Below, in pieces: positions 35,437 to 44,174 of a stretch of DNA of 64,000 nt; position 1 is the stretch's first letter, and each line of letters opens with the position of its first letter. Under the pieces are notes generated by a model that was not told the origin of the DNA, made no database searches, and was given only the letters and a program-made list of their open reading frames with translations. Where the stretch lies: contig MOYA01000002.1 of the NCBI GenBank assembly GCA_001899315.1, forward strand, positions 227,070 through 291,069, given 5' to 3'. The DNA comes from Candidatus Obscuribacter phosphatis (GTDB lineage: Bacteria; Cyanobacteriota; Vampirovibrionia; Obscuribacterales; Obscuribacteraceae). A program made the position numbers and the translations under genes.

Positions 35437-35864
35437 GAGGAAAAAATTCCGTGGGCGATTCGGCCCAATTCTGATTCAACAATTCTTGCACCGTAGTCAG
35501 TACGCAGCAAATACCAAGGCAGATAATTTTTTAGCGCTCGATTCTGTGTCCTGAGCCATTTTCGTGCTCTTTCATGGGTGCCGAATACTTCAACCGCGAA
35601 ATCATGAATCCGAACCAGTCTAGCCACTAGATCAGATTCGTCCGCTGTCAAATGCTTTTTCTTGGTTTTTCTTTTGGCCAGTGTTCTGGCTGGAAGAAAT
35701 GTTTTGAGTTCCGCGCCATCAACTATTCCTTGAGTTTCCAATGCGTCTAGTATTTCATAAGGTAACCCCTGGTTGAGCATGTCGAACATTTCAACCTCGG
35801 AATTGACCGCTTGCGGTAATTTGGCAGTAGCGGATAATGCCCTGATAACTCTTTCTTTGTCCAT
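35433..35864 (-). CDS. Xre/MbcA/ParS-family antitoxin (DUF2384)
   Basis: A 143-residue protein. The C-terminal half matches the antitoxin Xre/MbcA/ParS toxin-binding domain: 'LTADESDLVARLVRIHDFAVEVFG', 'RARKWLRTQNRAL' and 'YGARIVESELGRIAHG' (residues about 70-140). The N-terminal half is a short DNA-binding-like helical region. In known pairs the antitoxin neutralises a RES-domain NAD-consuming toxin encoded next to it. No intact toxin is present, so this is an orphan or remnant. Confidence 0.82.
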   Translation of the reverse strand: MDKERVIRALSATAKLPQAVNSEVEMFDMLNQGLPYEILDALETQGIVDGAELKTFLPARTLAKRKTKKKHLTADESDLVARLVRIHDFAVEVFGTHERARKWLRTQNRALKNYLPWYLLRTDYGARIVESELGRIAHGIFSS

Positions 35865-36074
35865 GATTTCACCGCTTTGCCAACTGCCTTTGTTGTAGCG
35901 TTATTTGGCGTGTGCTGCAAGCGTCTTGAGGGAGCGCTCAGTCTTTGCTTGTTTCGTTGATCATTCTAATCATCAAATCTGGACTGTTTTACAAACCCCA
36001 GCTTTAGTTCACTTTATTCATCCTAGAGTTGCCTCAGCCCCACAACCTCACTTCCCAATCCACTAGAGCCTCGG
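35865..36074. other. Intergenic, no gene seen
   Basis: A 210-bp AT-rich gap upstream of the antitoxin and downstream of the LRR gene. It should hold the antitoxin promoter. No ORF, repeat or strong hairpin is apparent. Confidence 0.4.
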
Positions 36075-37145
36075 TTAAAGCTTCCGGTCTCTCGAAAGTG
36101 GTCCAAAGATTGTTTCGTATTCTTTTGTTTTAGATTTATTCTCTTCACTAGACTTGCTGCGCTTTTTGTCTAGGTAGGTCATTATTGTCAGGTCAGGGCG
36201 TGCTTTCTTTATCTGTTCCAAGCCAGCTTGGGTGAGACCGGCTCTTCTGATATCCAGCAAACCAAGATTCTTTAAGGGGACAACCAAGGGGACGAGATCG
36301 TCTTTGACATTCTCATTGCCCGATAAACTCAATATTTCAAGCGATGGTGTTTGCGTTAGAAATTTCAGATTTCTGGTGGAAATTCTGGTGTGTGCCAGGT
36401 TGAGCACTCGAAGACTTTTGTACTGTGAAAAATACTCGAGGTTTTCTTCCTTTAGAGTGTTGTTGCTTAGAATAATGATTCTAAGCATCTTTAGGTCGGT
36501 TAGGTCTTTTAGAAAGCTGCCATCTATTTCATTAGCAAAGAGTCCAAGGTACTGAAGATTCTTCATGCTTTTCAAGGCTTTTAGTCCCGCATCACTCATC
36601 TCCGACTTTTCTAAATCCATCACTACGACACTGGTAAATCTAGCTAGAAAAGGCATAGCCTGGGCTGACCTGCCTTCGTCGGCATCGTCCATCGAAGCGT
36701 AACGCATGACAATTCCATCAAATGCGTTAGCCGGTAGGCTATTTACTGAAGACGGATTCAAGAAGAAATTGTGGTTGGGGAAATAGAAGACAAATTCACC
36801 AGGCGCAATCTCAACTGTTCCTTGCGCCTTGACTGAGCGACCTAGTTTTTCATCGTGGTTGAAACAGGGCTTGTTGAAAATGGCTAGACCGCCAATTGAC
36901 TTGTCTTTGGGAAAATTGAGCAGGCGTTTGGGATATGGCTTCCAGGCGAGGTTGCCCCACTCATATTGATTGACAATTCTTTTCTTCTTTCTTGCCTCGG
37001 GCTCTTTGGCGCCTACCCACAAGGGCGCTAGGCAAGAGCTGGAAAGAATTAGACCAACTAGGCTCAAAACAAAGACTGCCTGCTTTCTGCAAGGGCTGTT
37101 TTGGTACCTGATATTGAATATTTGCTCTATTAAACGATTATTCAT
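36075..37145 (-). CDS. Leucine-rich-repeat protein, exported
   Basis: About 356 residues from ATG 37145. The hydrophobic N-terminal segment (QAVFVLSLVGLILSSSCLAPLW, near 24-45) is a signal peptide or lipoprotein-like anchor (SSSC). The C-terminal half has five to six LRRs with pattern 'LxxLxxLxxLxLxxNxI' (LKSMKNLQYLGLFANEI; YKSLRVLNLAHTRI). The long upstream frame to 37373 overlaps the divergent monooxygenase and is not supported. The LRRs resemble those of the two kinases at 46-50 kb, suggesting a shared domain family. Confidence 0.78.
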   Translation of the reverse strand: MNNRLIEQIFNIRYQNSPCRKQAVFVLSLVGLILSSSCLAPLWVGAKEPEARKKKRIVNQYEWGNLAWKPYPKRLLNFPKDKSIGGLAIFNKPCFNHDEKLGRSVKAQGTVEIAPGEFVFYFPNHNFFLNPSSVNSLPANAFDGIVMRYASMDDADEGRSAQAMPFLARFTSVVVMDLEKSEMSDAGLKALKSMKNLQYLGLFANEIDGSFLKDLTDLKMLRIIILSNNTLKEENLEYFSQYKSLRVLNLAHTRISTRNLKFLTQTPSLEILSLSGNENVKDDLVPLVVPLKNLGLLDIRRAGLTQAGLEQIKKARPDLTIMTYLDKKRSKSSEENKSKTKEYETIFGPLSRDRKL

Positions 37146-37208
37146 GGCTAAGGCTTTGTTCGACAGTAATATTATTGCATTCGTTTGTTTCGTAAGCTGC
37201 CTAGAGAA

Positions 37209-38687
37209 ATGAGAATTGCCATTATTGGTGCGGGGTTTGCCGGTCTTGCCGCGGCATACCGGCTTAGGCAGGCAGGCTTTAGCAACTTTTGTCTCTTTGA
37301 GCGCAGCAGCAAGCCCGGCGGCACCTGGCGAGACAATACCTATCCGGGTTGCCAGTGTGATGTGCCTTCGCATCTCTATTCGCTTTCCTTCTTTCTCAAG
37401 CCTGATTGGTCTCAGTTATATGCCCCGCAAGCCGAAATCCAAGAATACTTGGAGAGTTTTATTGCTCATAGTCAGCTTGATGAAAATATAGAGTTCAATA
37501 GCTTTGTGCGCGCTGCTGAGTTTTTAGAAGATAGCCGCCAATGGCGCTTGACCATAGAGCGTTTGGGCGATGATGGTCCCCAAGTGCAGTTATTCGATAG
37601 TGTCATATGTGCCACCGGACCCCTTAATCGCCCTGTTATTCCTGCTTTGCCAGGGCTTGATACTCTTCGGGGTCAGTATTTTCACTCTTCCGCTTGGCCC
37701 CAGTCTCTCGACCTCAAGGGCAAGAAAGTTGCTTTAGTGGGAACCGGTGCCAGTGCTATTCAAATTGGACCAGGTATTGCAGAAACAGTGGAAAAGCTAT
37801 TTATATTGCAGCGCACCCCGGCCTGGATTATGCCACGCCAGAGCCATCCCTATGGTGCGTTCTGGCAAAAGCTATTTGCTGCTTTTCCTATGCTCATGCG
37901 TCTGCACCGCTATTTTCTCTACTGGCAGCAAGAGGTGCGGGCAGTTGGCTTTCTTGGTCTTGGTCCGCTTTCGGAAATGGCGCAGCTTTTGGCTCGGCAG
38001 ATGGCTCTATGGCATCTAAACAGAGCCGGTCTTTCTAGAGAGCTTAGAGCTTCGCAGATACCTGATTATAAGTTGGGTTGTAAGCGCATTTTGCTTTCCG
38101 ACGACTGGTATAAAACCCTGAGGCGTGCCAATGTGGAATTGATACCGCAGGCGGTGGTAGGCTGCAGCGAGCAGGGCGTCCTTTTGGCAGATGGTGTCTT
38201 GAAAGAGGTCGATACTATTGTCTTTGCCACTGGTTTTGCCGCCACCGACTATTTCGCTCCTCTTACGGTCAAGGGCTTGGCTGGTATAGACCAAAAGACA
38301 GCTTTCGCTCAAAGCGCGGCCAATTATCTCGGCATCTGCAAAAAAGATTTTCCCGACTTTTATATGATGGTCGGACCAGGCACTGGGCTGGGTCACAATT
38401 CTATTATCTTTATGATGGAATGTCAGCTGCACTTTATTTTGCAGGCATTGCAATATAAAAAGAAAGTCTCGGGTTCGGAAAAGAAGGCGCTGAGAGTGAG
38501 TGAAAAGGCGCAGTCTAGATATTACGAGGCCATACGTAGACGTATGAAAAATACTGTTTTTGAGAGTGGCTGCAAAAGTTGGTATCAGTCAAAAGACGGA
38601 TTTGTCGATATACTGTATTCAGGTTTCACATTTGAGTATTGGTTGGCTACCCGTCGTTTTAAGGCACAAGATTTCATTTTTGACTAA
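37209..38687 (+). CDS. Flavin-dependent (Baeyer-Villiger-type) monooxygenase
   Basis: A 492-residue class B flavoprotein monooxygenase. The FAD-binding GxGxxG is at the very start (IIGAGFAGLAA), the Baeyer-Villiger fingerprint appears as LRGQYFHSSAWP near residue 160 (usual FxGxxxHxxxWP, with Leu for Phe), and a second NADPH-binding motif is VGTGASAIQ. Such enzymes oxidise ketones to esters or lactones using NADPH and O2. ATG 37209 is chosen over TTG 37185 because the FAD motif begins there. It is divergent from the LRR gene. Confidence 0.88.
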   Translation: MRIAIIGAGFAGLAAAYRLRQAGFSNFCLFERSSKPGGTWRDNTYPGCQCDVPSHLYSLSFFLKPDWSQLYAPQAEIQEYLESFIAHSQLDENIEFNSFVRAAEFLEDSRQWRLTIERLGDDGPQVQLFDSVICATGPLNRPVIPALPGLDTLRGQYFHSSAWPQSLDLKGKKVALVGTGASAIQIGPGIAETVEKLFILQRTPAWIMPRQSHPYGAFWQKLFAAFPMLMRLHRYFLYWQQEVRAVGFLGLGPLSEMAQLLARQMALWHLNRAGLSRELRASQIPDYKLGCKRILLSDDWYKTLRRANVELIPQAVVGCSEQGVLLADGVLKEVDTIVFATGFAATDYFAPLTVKGLAGIDQKTAFAQSAANYLGICKKDFPDFYMMVGPGTGLGHNSIIFMMECQLHFILQALQYKKKVSGSEKKALRVSEKAQSRYYEAIRRRMKNTVFESGCKSWYQSKDGFVDILYSGFTFEYWLATRRFKAQDFIFD

Positions 38688-39468
38688 GTCTGAGTATTGT
38701 TCGAATAAAGCGAATTTGGCGATCTCTTTTAGTGTGCTCGCTATTTTGTTCGTTTGCCCGGCACTTTCTAAAGATGTCGTTCGCTCATCTAAAACCAGCG
38801 CCAACAGGCTTAAGGTCTGGACTCTTGAACAGAAAGGGCATGCCGGAGGCAACTTTACCGTCAATATTTGTCCCGAGGCAATTTGTATTAGAGCGCGAGA
38901 TTTCGATTTTTATATTGTTTCGCGCGCGCCGCTCTGGGATGTTTATGCATACAATCCAAAAGCAAAGACCTACTTTAAATGGAGGCTCGATCAGTATGAC
39001 GGTTTGCGCAAAGATATGATCTTTGCCTCTTGGTTGCGTGACTATCGTTGGGTCAAGTTTGGCAAGAGTTTCGACAAGAAAAGCAAATTGTCTTTGTTGT
39101 TATACAAGGTCGATACTGCAAGTGATACCGTGTATGGTGAGTCTATAAAGGCTGCCGTCTTATCGGGGGCTGCCGATATTCCTGTCTCTGCCTCGGCCTT
39201 AAGAGTGCATTGTCGCACGGTGAAAGTGCCGCAGGTGAAAGAATTGACTGTTGCCGGTGATATACCGCGCTCTTTGTTTGGTCTGCGTTCAAACGGCGCC
39301 TATTTTGCCACATATTCCGCCAAGCCCGAGATTATAGATGGCAGTCACTTCGACTTGCCTAAAGGCTATAACTTAGTTGCTACCGACACCTTGGTTAGTG
39401 GCGGTGGTGATGCCGGTTTTGCCGAGTTGATACCCGATCTTGATCTCAAAGACAAGAAAAAGCACTAG
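38680..39468 (+). CDS. Exported hypothetical protein
   Basis: About 263 residues from TTG 38680, which overlaps the monooxygenase stop. A signal peptide (LAISFSVLAILFVCPALSKD) follows. The mature part is beta-rich and aromatic ('DFDFYIVSRAPLWDVYAYN', 'YFKWRLDQYD') with no recognised domain. The open frame from 38560 overlaps the monooxygenase and is not likely translated. Coupled expression with the monooxygenase is probable. Confidence 0.6.
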   Translation: MTKSEYCSNKANLAISFSVLAILFVCPALSKDVVRSSKTSANRLKVWTLEQKGHAGGNFTVNICPEAICIRARDFDFYIVSRAPLWDVYAYNPKAKTYFKWRLDQYDGLRKDMIFASWLRDYRWVKFGKSFDKKSKLSLLLYKVDTASDTVYGESIKAAVLSGAADIPVSASALRVHCRTVKVPQVKELTVAGDIPRSLFGLRSNGAYFATYSAKPEIIDGSHFDLPKGYNLVATDTLVSGGGDAGFAELIPDLDLKDKKKH

Positions 39469-39487
39469 ATTTTCAATTGACTTAGAC

Positions 39488-41176
39488 TTAGGTGCCCGAC
39501 TCTAGCGCCTTGGCGTTGGCGCTCAGGCTCATGCTTTCAAGCTTGTCTAGGTCGGTGGGTAGGTGCTCGGCTTGGCTATAGTTAGAAATTTTGGGTTGCC
39601 CGAAAGAGTTGTTCTTTGTATCACCAATTAGGGCATCATTGCTGTGTTTCACCGATGGTGCTGCATGAGCTGTATGCGGTGCCTGGGTGTGATGCGGGGC
39701 AGCATGAGCTGTATGCGGTGCCTGAGCGTGATGCGGGGCTGCATTATGACTTGGGGCTGCATGGCTATTATGATTGAGATGGGCTGTGTGCTGCGGTGCA
39801 TGATGCGCCAAAGAGGCGGTATGTTTACCGCTCTCGGCTAGATGCTCGCCTGAGGGCATCTGCAGTTTGTCGCCTGGATGAATCAGGTCTGGATTAGCGC
39901 CGACCACGTCATGATTGGCTTGATAAAGGTCTGGCCAGTGTTCACCGCCGCCTAGATGCTCTTTAGAGATATCCCAGAGATTATCGCCTGGTTTGACTGT
40001 GTACTCGCTGGCCGCCGAGGCGATGTTTTCGCCGGCGGCACCCGGCAATTGCAGTTCCGCTCCCGGCATAATCAGTCTGGGATTTTCGCCAATCACACTC
40101 TGATTCATTTGATAGATTTCGGTCCAGCGTGTGCCGTCACCGAGTTTCTCGCGGGCAATGTCCCAAAGGTTATCGCCGCTCTTCACAGTATAGTTTGTGG
40201 TTTCGGGCTGAGCTTCTGCTTGTGCTTCAGGTTGTGCCCCCGCCTGTGCTTCTGGGTTAGCTTCTGGTTGAGCTTCGAGTGGGGCTTGTGAGCCGGATTG
40301 TTGTCCCTGTATCTGGCTATAGTTTGCTTGCTGTCCGTTTACAGCGCCTTGAGAATAGCTATTCTGAAAACTAGAGCCGAAGTTGTTTGGATCATTACCG
40401 CCCGCACCCATGGCACCATAAGCATTGTATCCACCTTGACCTGGCGCAAAGTTGAGATTGCTGCCTTCAAAAAGGGGCTTGCCGGCTGGGTAGGGTCCGT
40501 TAACATTGAGCTTAGGCGCATTGGCGAAGCTTTCGCTGAGAGGGCTGCCGCCTGCCAAGCCGGCTGAGTTGGCATTGGCGAAGAAGTCTTTACCGGCGCC
40601 CAGCTGTTGGAAAATAGGGGCGTTCTCGGGCAGCATAGAAAGATTACTAGTGATGTCTCCGCCGTCGGCATCGAGTAGGCTGAGATCGCTGCCCCCGTCT
40701 CCATCAATAAGACCGCCGTCGCCTCCGCCATCGGCCAGTCCGTCGCCTAAAGCGCCGTCTAGACCATCAGGGAAGAAGGTGGATGGGTCGAAAACATTGG
40801 TGAGGGCTTCTTGCACCGGGGCAAAGAAAGCGCCGAGGGCTTCAAAAAAGTTACCCAAAAGGCTTATGTGCCCGGGCATTTTGAGAATCATCTGAATGAG
40901 CGGCGACATCTGCTCGGCGCCAGGGGTCAGACCGGGTGCGCTGCCTATAAGTGATTCGCCGCCGGGGCTGACTGCGCCCAAGTCAAAGTGGTCCATTCTA
41001 GGCAAGAATTTGTCGGCACCGCCGCCTGCACCAGCACCTTTAAAGAATGTATTGGCGGCAGAGACGTCCTGAGGTTGGCTCAGTTCTGCATTGAGATTGA
41101 GCGAACCAGCACGAAAATCTGAAACGCCTTTGAGAGCGTCCGCATTTTCAACGGGTAGCTGTTTATCTAAAGACAT
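39488..41176 (-). CDS. LysM-domain protein with His-rich tail
   Basis: A 562-residue protein with two LysM domains in the C-terminal half ('YTVKSGDNLWDIAREKLGDG' and 'YTVKPGDNLWDISKEHLGGG', near 330 and 390), which bind peptidoglycan or other GlcNAc polymers. Before them is Gly/Asp-rich and Gln/Glu/Ala-rich low-complexity sequence; after them is a His/Ala/Pro-rich repeat (HAAPHHTQAPHTAHAAP type). There is no N-terminal signal peptide, so export by another route or intracellular function must be assumed. It is monocistronic, with a hairpin in its leader. Confidence 0.85.
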   Translation of the reverse strand: MSLDKQLPVENADALKGVSDFRAGSLNLNAELSQPQDVSAANTFFKGAGAGGGADKFLPRMDHFDLGAVSPGGESLIGSAPGLTPGAEQMSPLIQMILKMPGHISLLGNFFEALGAFFAPVQEALTNVFDPSTFFPDGLDGALGDGLADGGGDGGLIDGDGGSDLSLLDADGGDITSNLSMLPENAPIFQQLGAGKDFFANANSAGLAGGSPLSESFANAPKLNVNGPYPAGKPLFEGSNLNFAPGQGGYNAYGAMGAGGNDPNNFGSSFQNSYSQGAVNGQQANYSQIQGQQSGSQAPLEAQPEANPEAQAGAQPEAQAEAQPETTNYTVKSGDNLWDIAREKLGDGTRWTEIYQMNQSVIGENPRLIMPGAELQLPGAAGENIASAASEYTVKPGDNLWDISKEHLGGGEHWPDLYQANHDVVGANPDLIHPGDKLQMPSGEHLAESGKHTASLAHHAPQHTAHLNHNSHAAPSHNAAPHHAQAPHTAHAAPHHTQAPHTAHAAPSVKHSNDALIGDTKNNSFGQPKISNYSQAEHLPTDLDKLESMSLSANAKALESGT

Positions 41177-41206
41177 TTATTGGTAAGGTCTGGCGAAAAT
41201 TTAGGA

Positions 41207-41226
41207 AGCCCCCCATTATTGGGGCT
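41207..41226 (-). promoter_or_regulatory. Hairpin in the LysM gene leader
   Basis: AGCCCC, an 8-nt loop, GGGGCT, about 30 nt upstream of the LysM gene start at 41176. It could be a leader structure affecting initiation or the end of an upstream transcript. Confidence 0.3.
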
Positions 41227-41580
41227 ATTCCGGGGTGTTGTCAAGTGAATTCTAAGCTTAGACGATCGGTCTAGAGTCTAGGCTTTGCTTTGTGTTTAGT
41301 ACGACTTTCTTTTCTCGTACTTACCCCACTGAATAGCTTGTCAAGAATCTCTTTTTGATCACAATAGTATACATAAGCGAACCGCACAAACTGGCGTTTG
41401 TAGGGAAATTCGGAGACCTAATAGGAAGCACTTCAGAAAATCCAAAAGATTTAGGAGATTTAGGAAACTCATCTGGCGTAATGGTTCGCTGCAACCCCCA
41501 GACAAAAGAATAAGGAGGCATGCTCAAGAAATTTTCACGTTGTTTCGTTTAAACATGATTCAAGGAGTAATCACCACATT
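41227..41580. other. Intergenic stretch with long-range pairing
   Basis: No convincing gene. AGCGAACC (41376-41383) and GGTTCGCT (41483-41490) could pair and close a loop of about 100 nt. A 68-codon minus ORF (41321-41527) spans this but has no domain or clear ribosome binding site. An AAGGAGG at 41511-41517 abuts a 10-codon + ORF with too little spacing to be a normal start. Confidence 0.35.
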
Positions 41581-41800
41581 AGCGAAAACCTGGCGCAAGC
41601 CAGAGTGAGAGTTTCTCTCCGGTGAGTTGGTACCCGCAGGAGGCGTGGCACCGTAAGAGCCGGCTTAACCTAAAGAGTATGGCTATTTTTAACCAGCTGC
41701 TACCGGGAGGTGAGACGCAGCTGGTTTTGTCCCCTGATACCGTATGAGGTGGCGCCTCATCGGCAGGTAAAAGTATATTGGCGGCAGCATTTTCGGGGAA
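41581..41800 (+). ncRNA. Structured RNA or riboswitch-like leader, class unknown
   Basis: Upstream of the gene at 41811 are successive hairpins: CTGGC-GCAA-GCCAG with a GNRA tetraloop (41590-41603), GAGAG-TTT-CTCTC (41607-41619), CGGTG...CACCG (41620-41653), a 10-bp stem AACCAGCTGC/GCAGCTGGTT (41691-41726) followed by TTGT, and ATGAGG/CCTCAT (41744-41760). The density is far above chance. The consensus of the cobalamin, SAM, c-di-GMP, ydaO and M-box classes was compared by eye and not matched. Confidence 0.45.
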
Positions 41801-41810
41801 TTTATAGATC

Positions 41811-42191
41811 ATGAAAACTGCACCGAGAATATCGGTTCATGTCGGCACGCATTTTCAAAAAGAGGAGAAGCCAAAGAGCAATACTGCAGATCTTTTCAAA
41901 GGTTATTCTGAAAAGGTTATAGCCGCAGGTTACAGAGCATATTTGCGCGGTGACCGTCTAGATAGTCGCTGCTTTGAACACTTTGTCGACAAGAGCAGAC
42001 AGCATAGAGAGAAACAAGAAAGGCTCGGTGCCAAGCCGCACCGCGTAGTGAAAGTCACCCAAGAAATAAGCGATGGTCGTTTGCGTCGGTTGGAGGGGCG
42101 CCACGTCTGGGCTTTGACTTTGAGAGAAAATATTTCGCAGTTTCTGCTCTCGATTTTTCGACTAGACAAAAATGTTAGAAGGCGAGGTTGA
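41811..42191 (+). CDS. Small basic hypothetical protein
   Basis: A 126-residue, strongly basic, soluble protein (MKTAPRISVHVGTH...) with no recognised domain. Arg/Lys-rich helices in the middle and a C-terminal 'ISQFLLSIFRLDKNVRRRG' suggest nucleic acid or membrane contact. It lies directly after the structured leader and its end overlaps the convergent Tyr/Pro-rich gene by 17 nt. Function unknown. Confidence 0.55.
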   Translation: MKTAPRISVHVGTHFQKEEKPKSNTADLFKGYSEKVIAAGYRAYLRGDRLDSRCFEHFVDKSRQHREKQERLGAKPHRVVKVTQEISDGRLRRLEGRHVWALTLRENISQFLLSIFRLDKNVRRRG

Positions 42192-43002
42192 AAGAACGCC
42201 ACATACTTTGTGTGTAAGGGGCTTGAGCAGGGCTGAACAAACTGCCGCCAAAATTGCCCAGGCGGAAGTTTAAGGCAGTGCCGCCATAGGGAGCCATGGC
42301 GCCATATGGCGAATAGCCTGAATATGGCGAGTAATTGCCGTATGGTGAGAAATTGCCATAGGGCGAATAGCCTGTATAGGGCGAGTAGCCTGAATATGGC
42401 GAGACTCCGTATGGAGAAAAAGTGCCATAGCCGGGCGTATAGCCGTAGTACATCGGGTTTGGAATGAAATTGCCGGTGCCGTATGGTCCTATGCCGTATG
42501 GACTATAGCCTGTATAAGCATTGCCGCCGAATCGTTCTGCCAGACCGCGATAAGAAGGTGTAACGGCATAGCCCAAGGGTGGTGCACCAAATGGAATACC
42601 ATAGCCATAGGTGTATGGGCTGGTAAATCCTGGAGCGACTGGGAAAACCGGGTTTATCTGCCAGGCATTCGGCAGGGCTTGAAACGAAGTTTCAAGTTTG
42701 TTGGTAAACGGTTTGACCCCACCGGGAGTATCATCTTTTAGTGGAATTATGCGCCCATGTTCGTTGGTGGAAACGCCGACGCGGCTCAAATCAATCGGCA
42801 GGGTTTTTGGTTTGGCTTTCTTTTCAGGAGTAACATCCTCCATAAAAAGATTGCCGCTATTATCGAAAAAGCCCTGTCCTGTTTGATTCTCTTGTTCAGG
42901 CGGCACCTGATTGGTTACCTGTGCCAAAATCGGCAAGGCTGAACCATTTAGCCAAAGCGCAGCTAGTGAGGCTAGGGAAACGAGCCTAATCTTGCTATTC
43001 AT
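42175..43002 (-). CDS. Secreted Tyr/Gly/Pro-rich repeat protein
   Basis: About 275 residues from ATG 43002. The protein has a signal peptide (MNSKIRLVSLASLAALWLNG... ILAQ), a short linker, then a long low-complexity region of YSPYG, GYSPY and YGYG-type repeats (residues about 155-245). Such sequences occur in adhesive, matrix or condensate-forming secreted proteins; no enzyme domain is present. Its start overlaps the end of the upstream secreted TPR-like gene by 8 nt, so they form an operon. Confidence 0.72.
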   Translation of the reverse strand: MNSKIRLVSLASLAALWLNGSALPILAQVTNQVPPEQENQTGQGFFDNSGNLFMEDVTPEKKAKPKTLPIDLSRVGVSTNEHGRIIPLKDDTPGGVKPFTNKLETSFQALPNAWQINPVFPVAPGFTSPYTYGYGIPFGAPPLGYAVTPSYRGLAERFGGNAYTGYSPYGIGPYGTGNFIPNPMYYGYTPGYGTFSPYGVSPYSGYSPYTGYSPYGNFSPYGNYSPYSGYSPYGAMAPYGGTALNFRLGNFGGSLFSPAQAPYTQSMWRSFNLAF

Positions 43003-44014
43003 TAGAATTGGCTGGACTATTATCAGCTGGGGCTTGAGGCTGCAGACTTGGGTCGACAGCCGGCTGCGTGCCGGAGTTGACCACTGGTACAATCTCGGTT
43101 GAGGCAGCATTGCCGCCGCTTTGAGCGCCGCCTGAGGCGACGTTTTCGTAGGTGCTGCCGGGACCGGCGTTGTCACTGAAGACATTTTTGACCTTGCCGA
43201 TGAGAGCGATGATGGGCTGGTAGATTTCGTCTGGCAGTTTAGTTGAGACCGACTGGCTGATGCCCATCTTGGCGCCGGTCACTTGGGCAACCGGCTTTTG
43301 TTCGGCATCTAGACTTAGTTTAGATGCGATGATGTCTACCCATACTTTCACCTTTGCTTTCAAGCCGCTGATATTGCTTATCTGCACTGTGCCGTCGGGT
43401 GTTTCGTTGAAGTCGAAAGTGATGGTTTTGTCAAAGCCCACATGCGATACGCCTGGGGCATTAATGGGCTTGACCACTTTTTCGCTCAAGGTGACTTCGA
43501 TATGCTCGCCGCCATCTGTTTTGGCGACGCCAATTTTGCTGGCTCCCACTTCTTTGAGAGCGGCTGAGGCTTCGGTGCCGAGTGTGCTTGGATCTATTTC
43601 TCTATAATTAGCGCTCAGTTCGGCAAAAGCCTTGTCTAAATCGCTATCGGCTTGAGCTAGTTCAACTGAGGCTTCTCTTGCTTTATTGAGTAAATCTGTG
43701 GCGCTGACGAAATCTTTTTGAGCCAAAGCGCATTGACCCAATCGGCGCATGGTTTTCATTGCCTGCTGCTTGCGGGCGGTCTGGGCGTCTTTGTCGAGGC
43801 TGTCGATATCTTTGTTCAGCTCAGTCAAGAGCTTGTTGAAGCTGGTGCTGGCTCTTTTGTAGTCGCCCTGATCGAAGGCGGCCTGGGCTGTGGCATCCAT
43901 GCGGTCTAGTTTACTTTCCTGGGCTAAAGCCCCCTGCTGAAAGGTCAAGCAAAGTCCGAGAGATAGTGCCAGGGAAAGGTTTATGCAATTTCTTGAAGCG
44001 CGCATCGATTTCAA
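42995..44014 (-). CDS. Secreted TPR-containing hypothetical protein
   Basis: A 339-residue protein with a signal peptide (LSLALSLGLCLTFQQGALAQ), TPR-like helices at about 40-135 ('AQAAFDQGDYKRASTSFNKLL', 'GQCALAQKDFVSATDLLNKA') and a beta-rich domain at about 165-275. The C-terminus is Ser/Gly/Pro/Asn-rich. It precedes and overlaps the Tyr/Pro-rich gene. An envelope role is inferred from the signal and pairing. Confidence 0.7.
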   Translation of the reverse strand: MKSMRASRNCINLSLALSLGLCLTFQQGALAQESKLDRMDATAQAAFDQGDYKRASTSFNKLLTELNKDIDSLDKDAQTARKQQAMKTMRRLGQCALAQKDFVSATDLLNKAREASVELAQADSDLDKAFAELSANYREIDPSTLGTEASAALKEVGASKIGVAKTDGGEHIEVTLSEKVVKPINAPGVSHVGFDKTITFDFNETPDGTVQISNISGLKAKVKVWVDIIASKLSLDAEQKPVAQVTGAKMGISQSVSTKLPDEIYQPIIALIGKVKNVFSDNAGPGSTYENVASGGAQSGGNAASTEIVPVVNSGTQPAVDPSLQPQAPADNSPANSNE

Positions 44015-44174
44015 TAGCCTCGTCTAACTCTATAGTTGTCTAACTCTATATTGGATAACAGCATTATTGCCAACAAGATAAATGTTACTCTAGATGCACC
44101 CCGACTTGCATGAGATTGTCTTTGTCTGAAGCCAAAACCAGCCCAAATAGGCTAAAAAAGAGGACTAGCGCTAG

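Noticed and set aside
35198-35554. 118-residue + strand ORF over the antitoxin end
   Set aside because: Arg-rich random-looking sequence, no ribosome binding site, antisense to the recognised DUF2384 domain.
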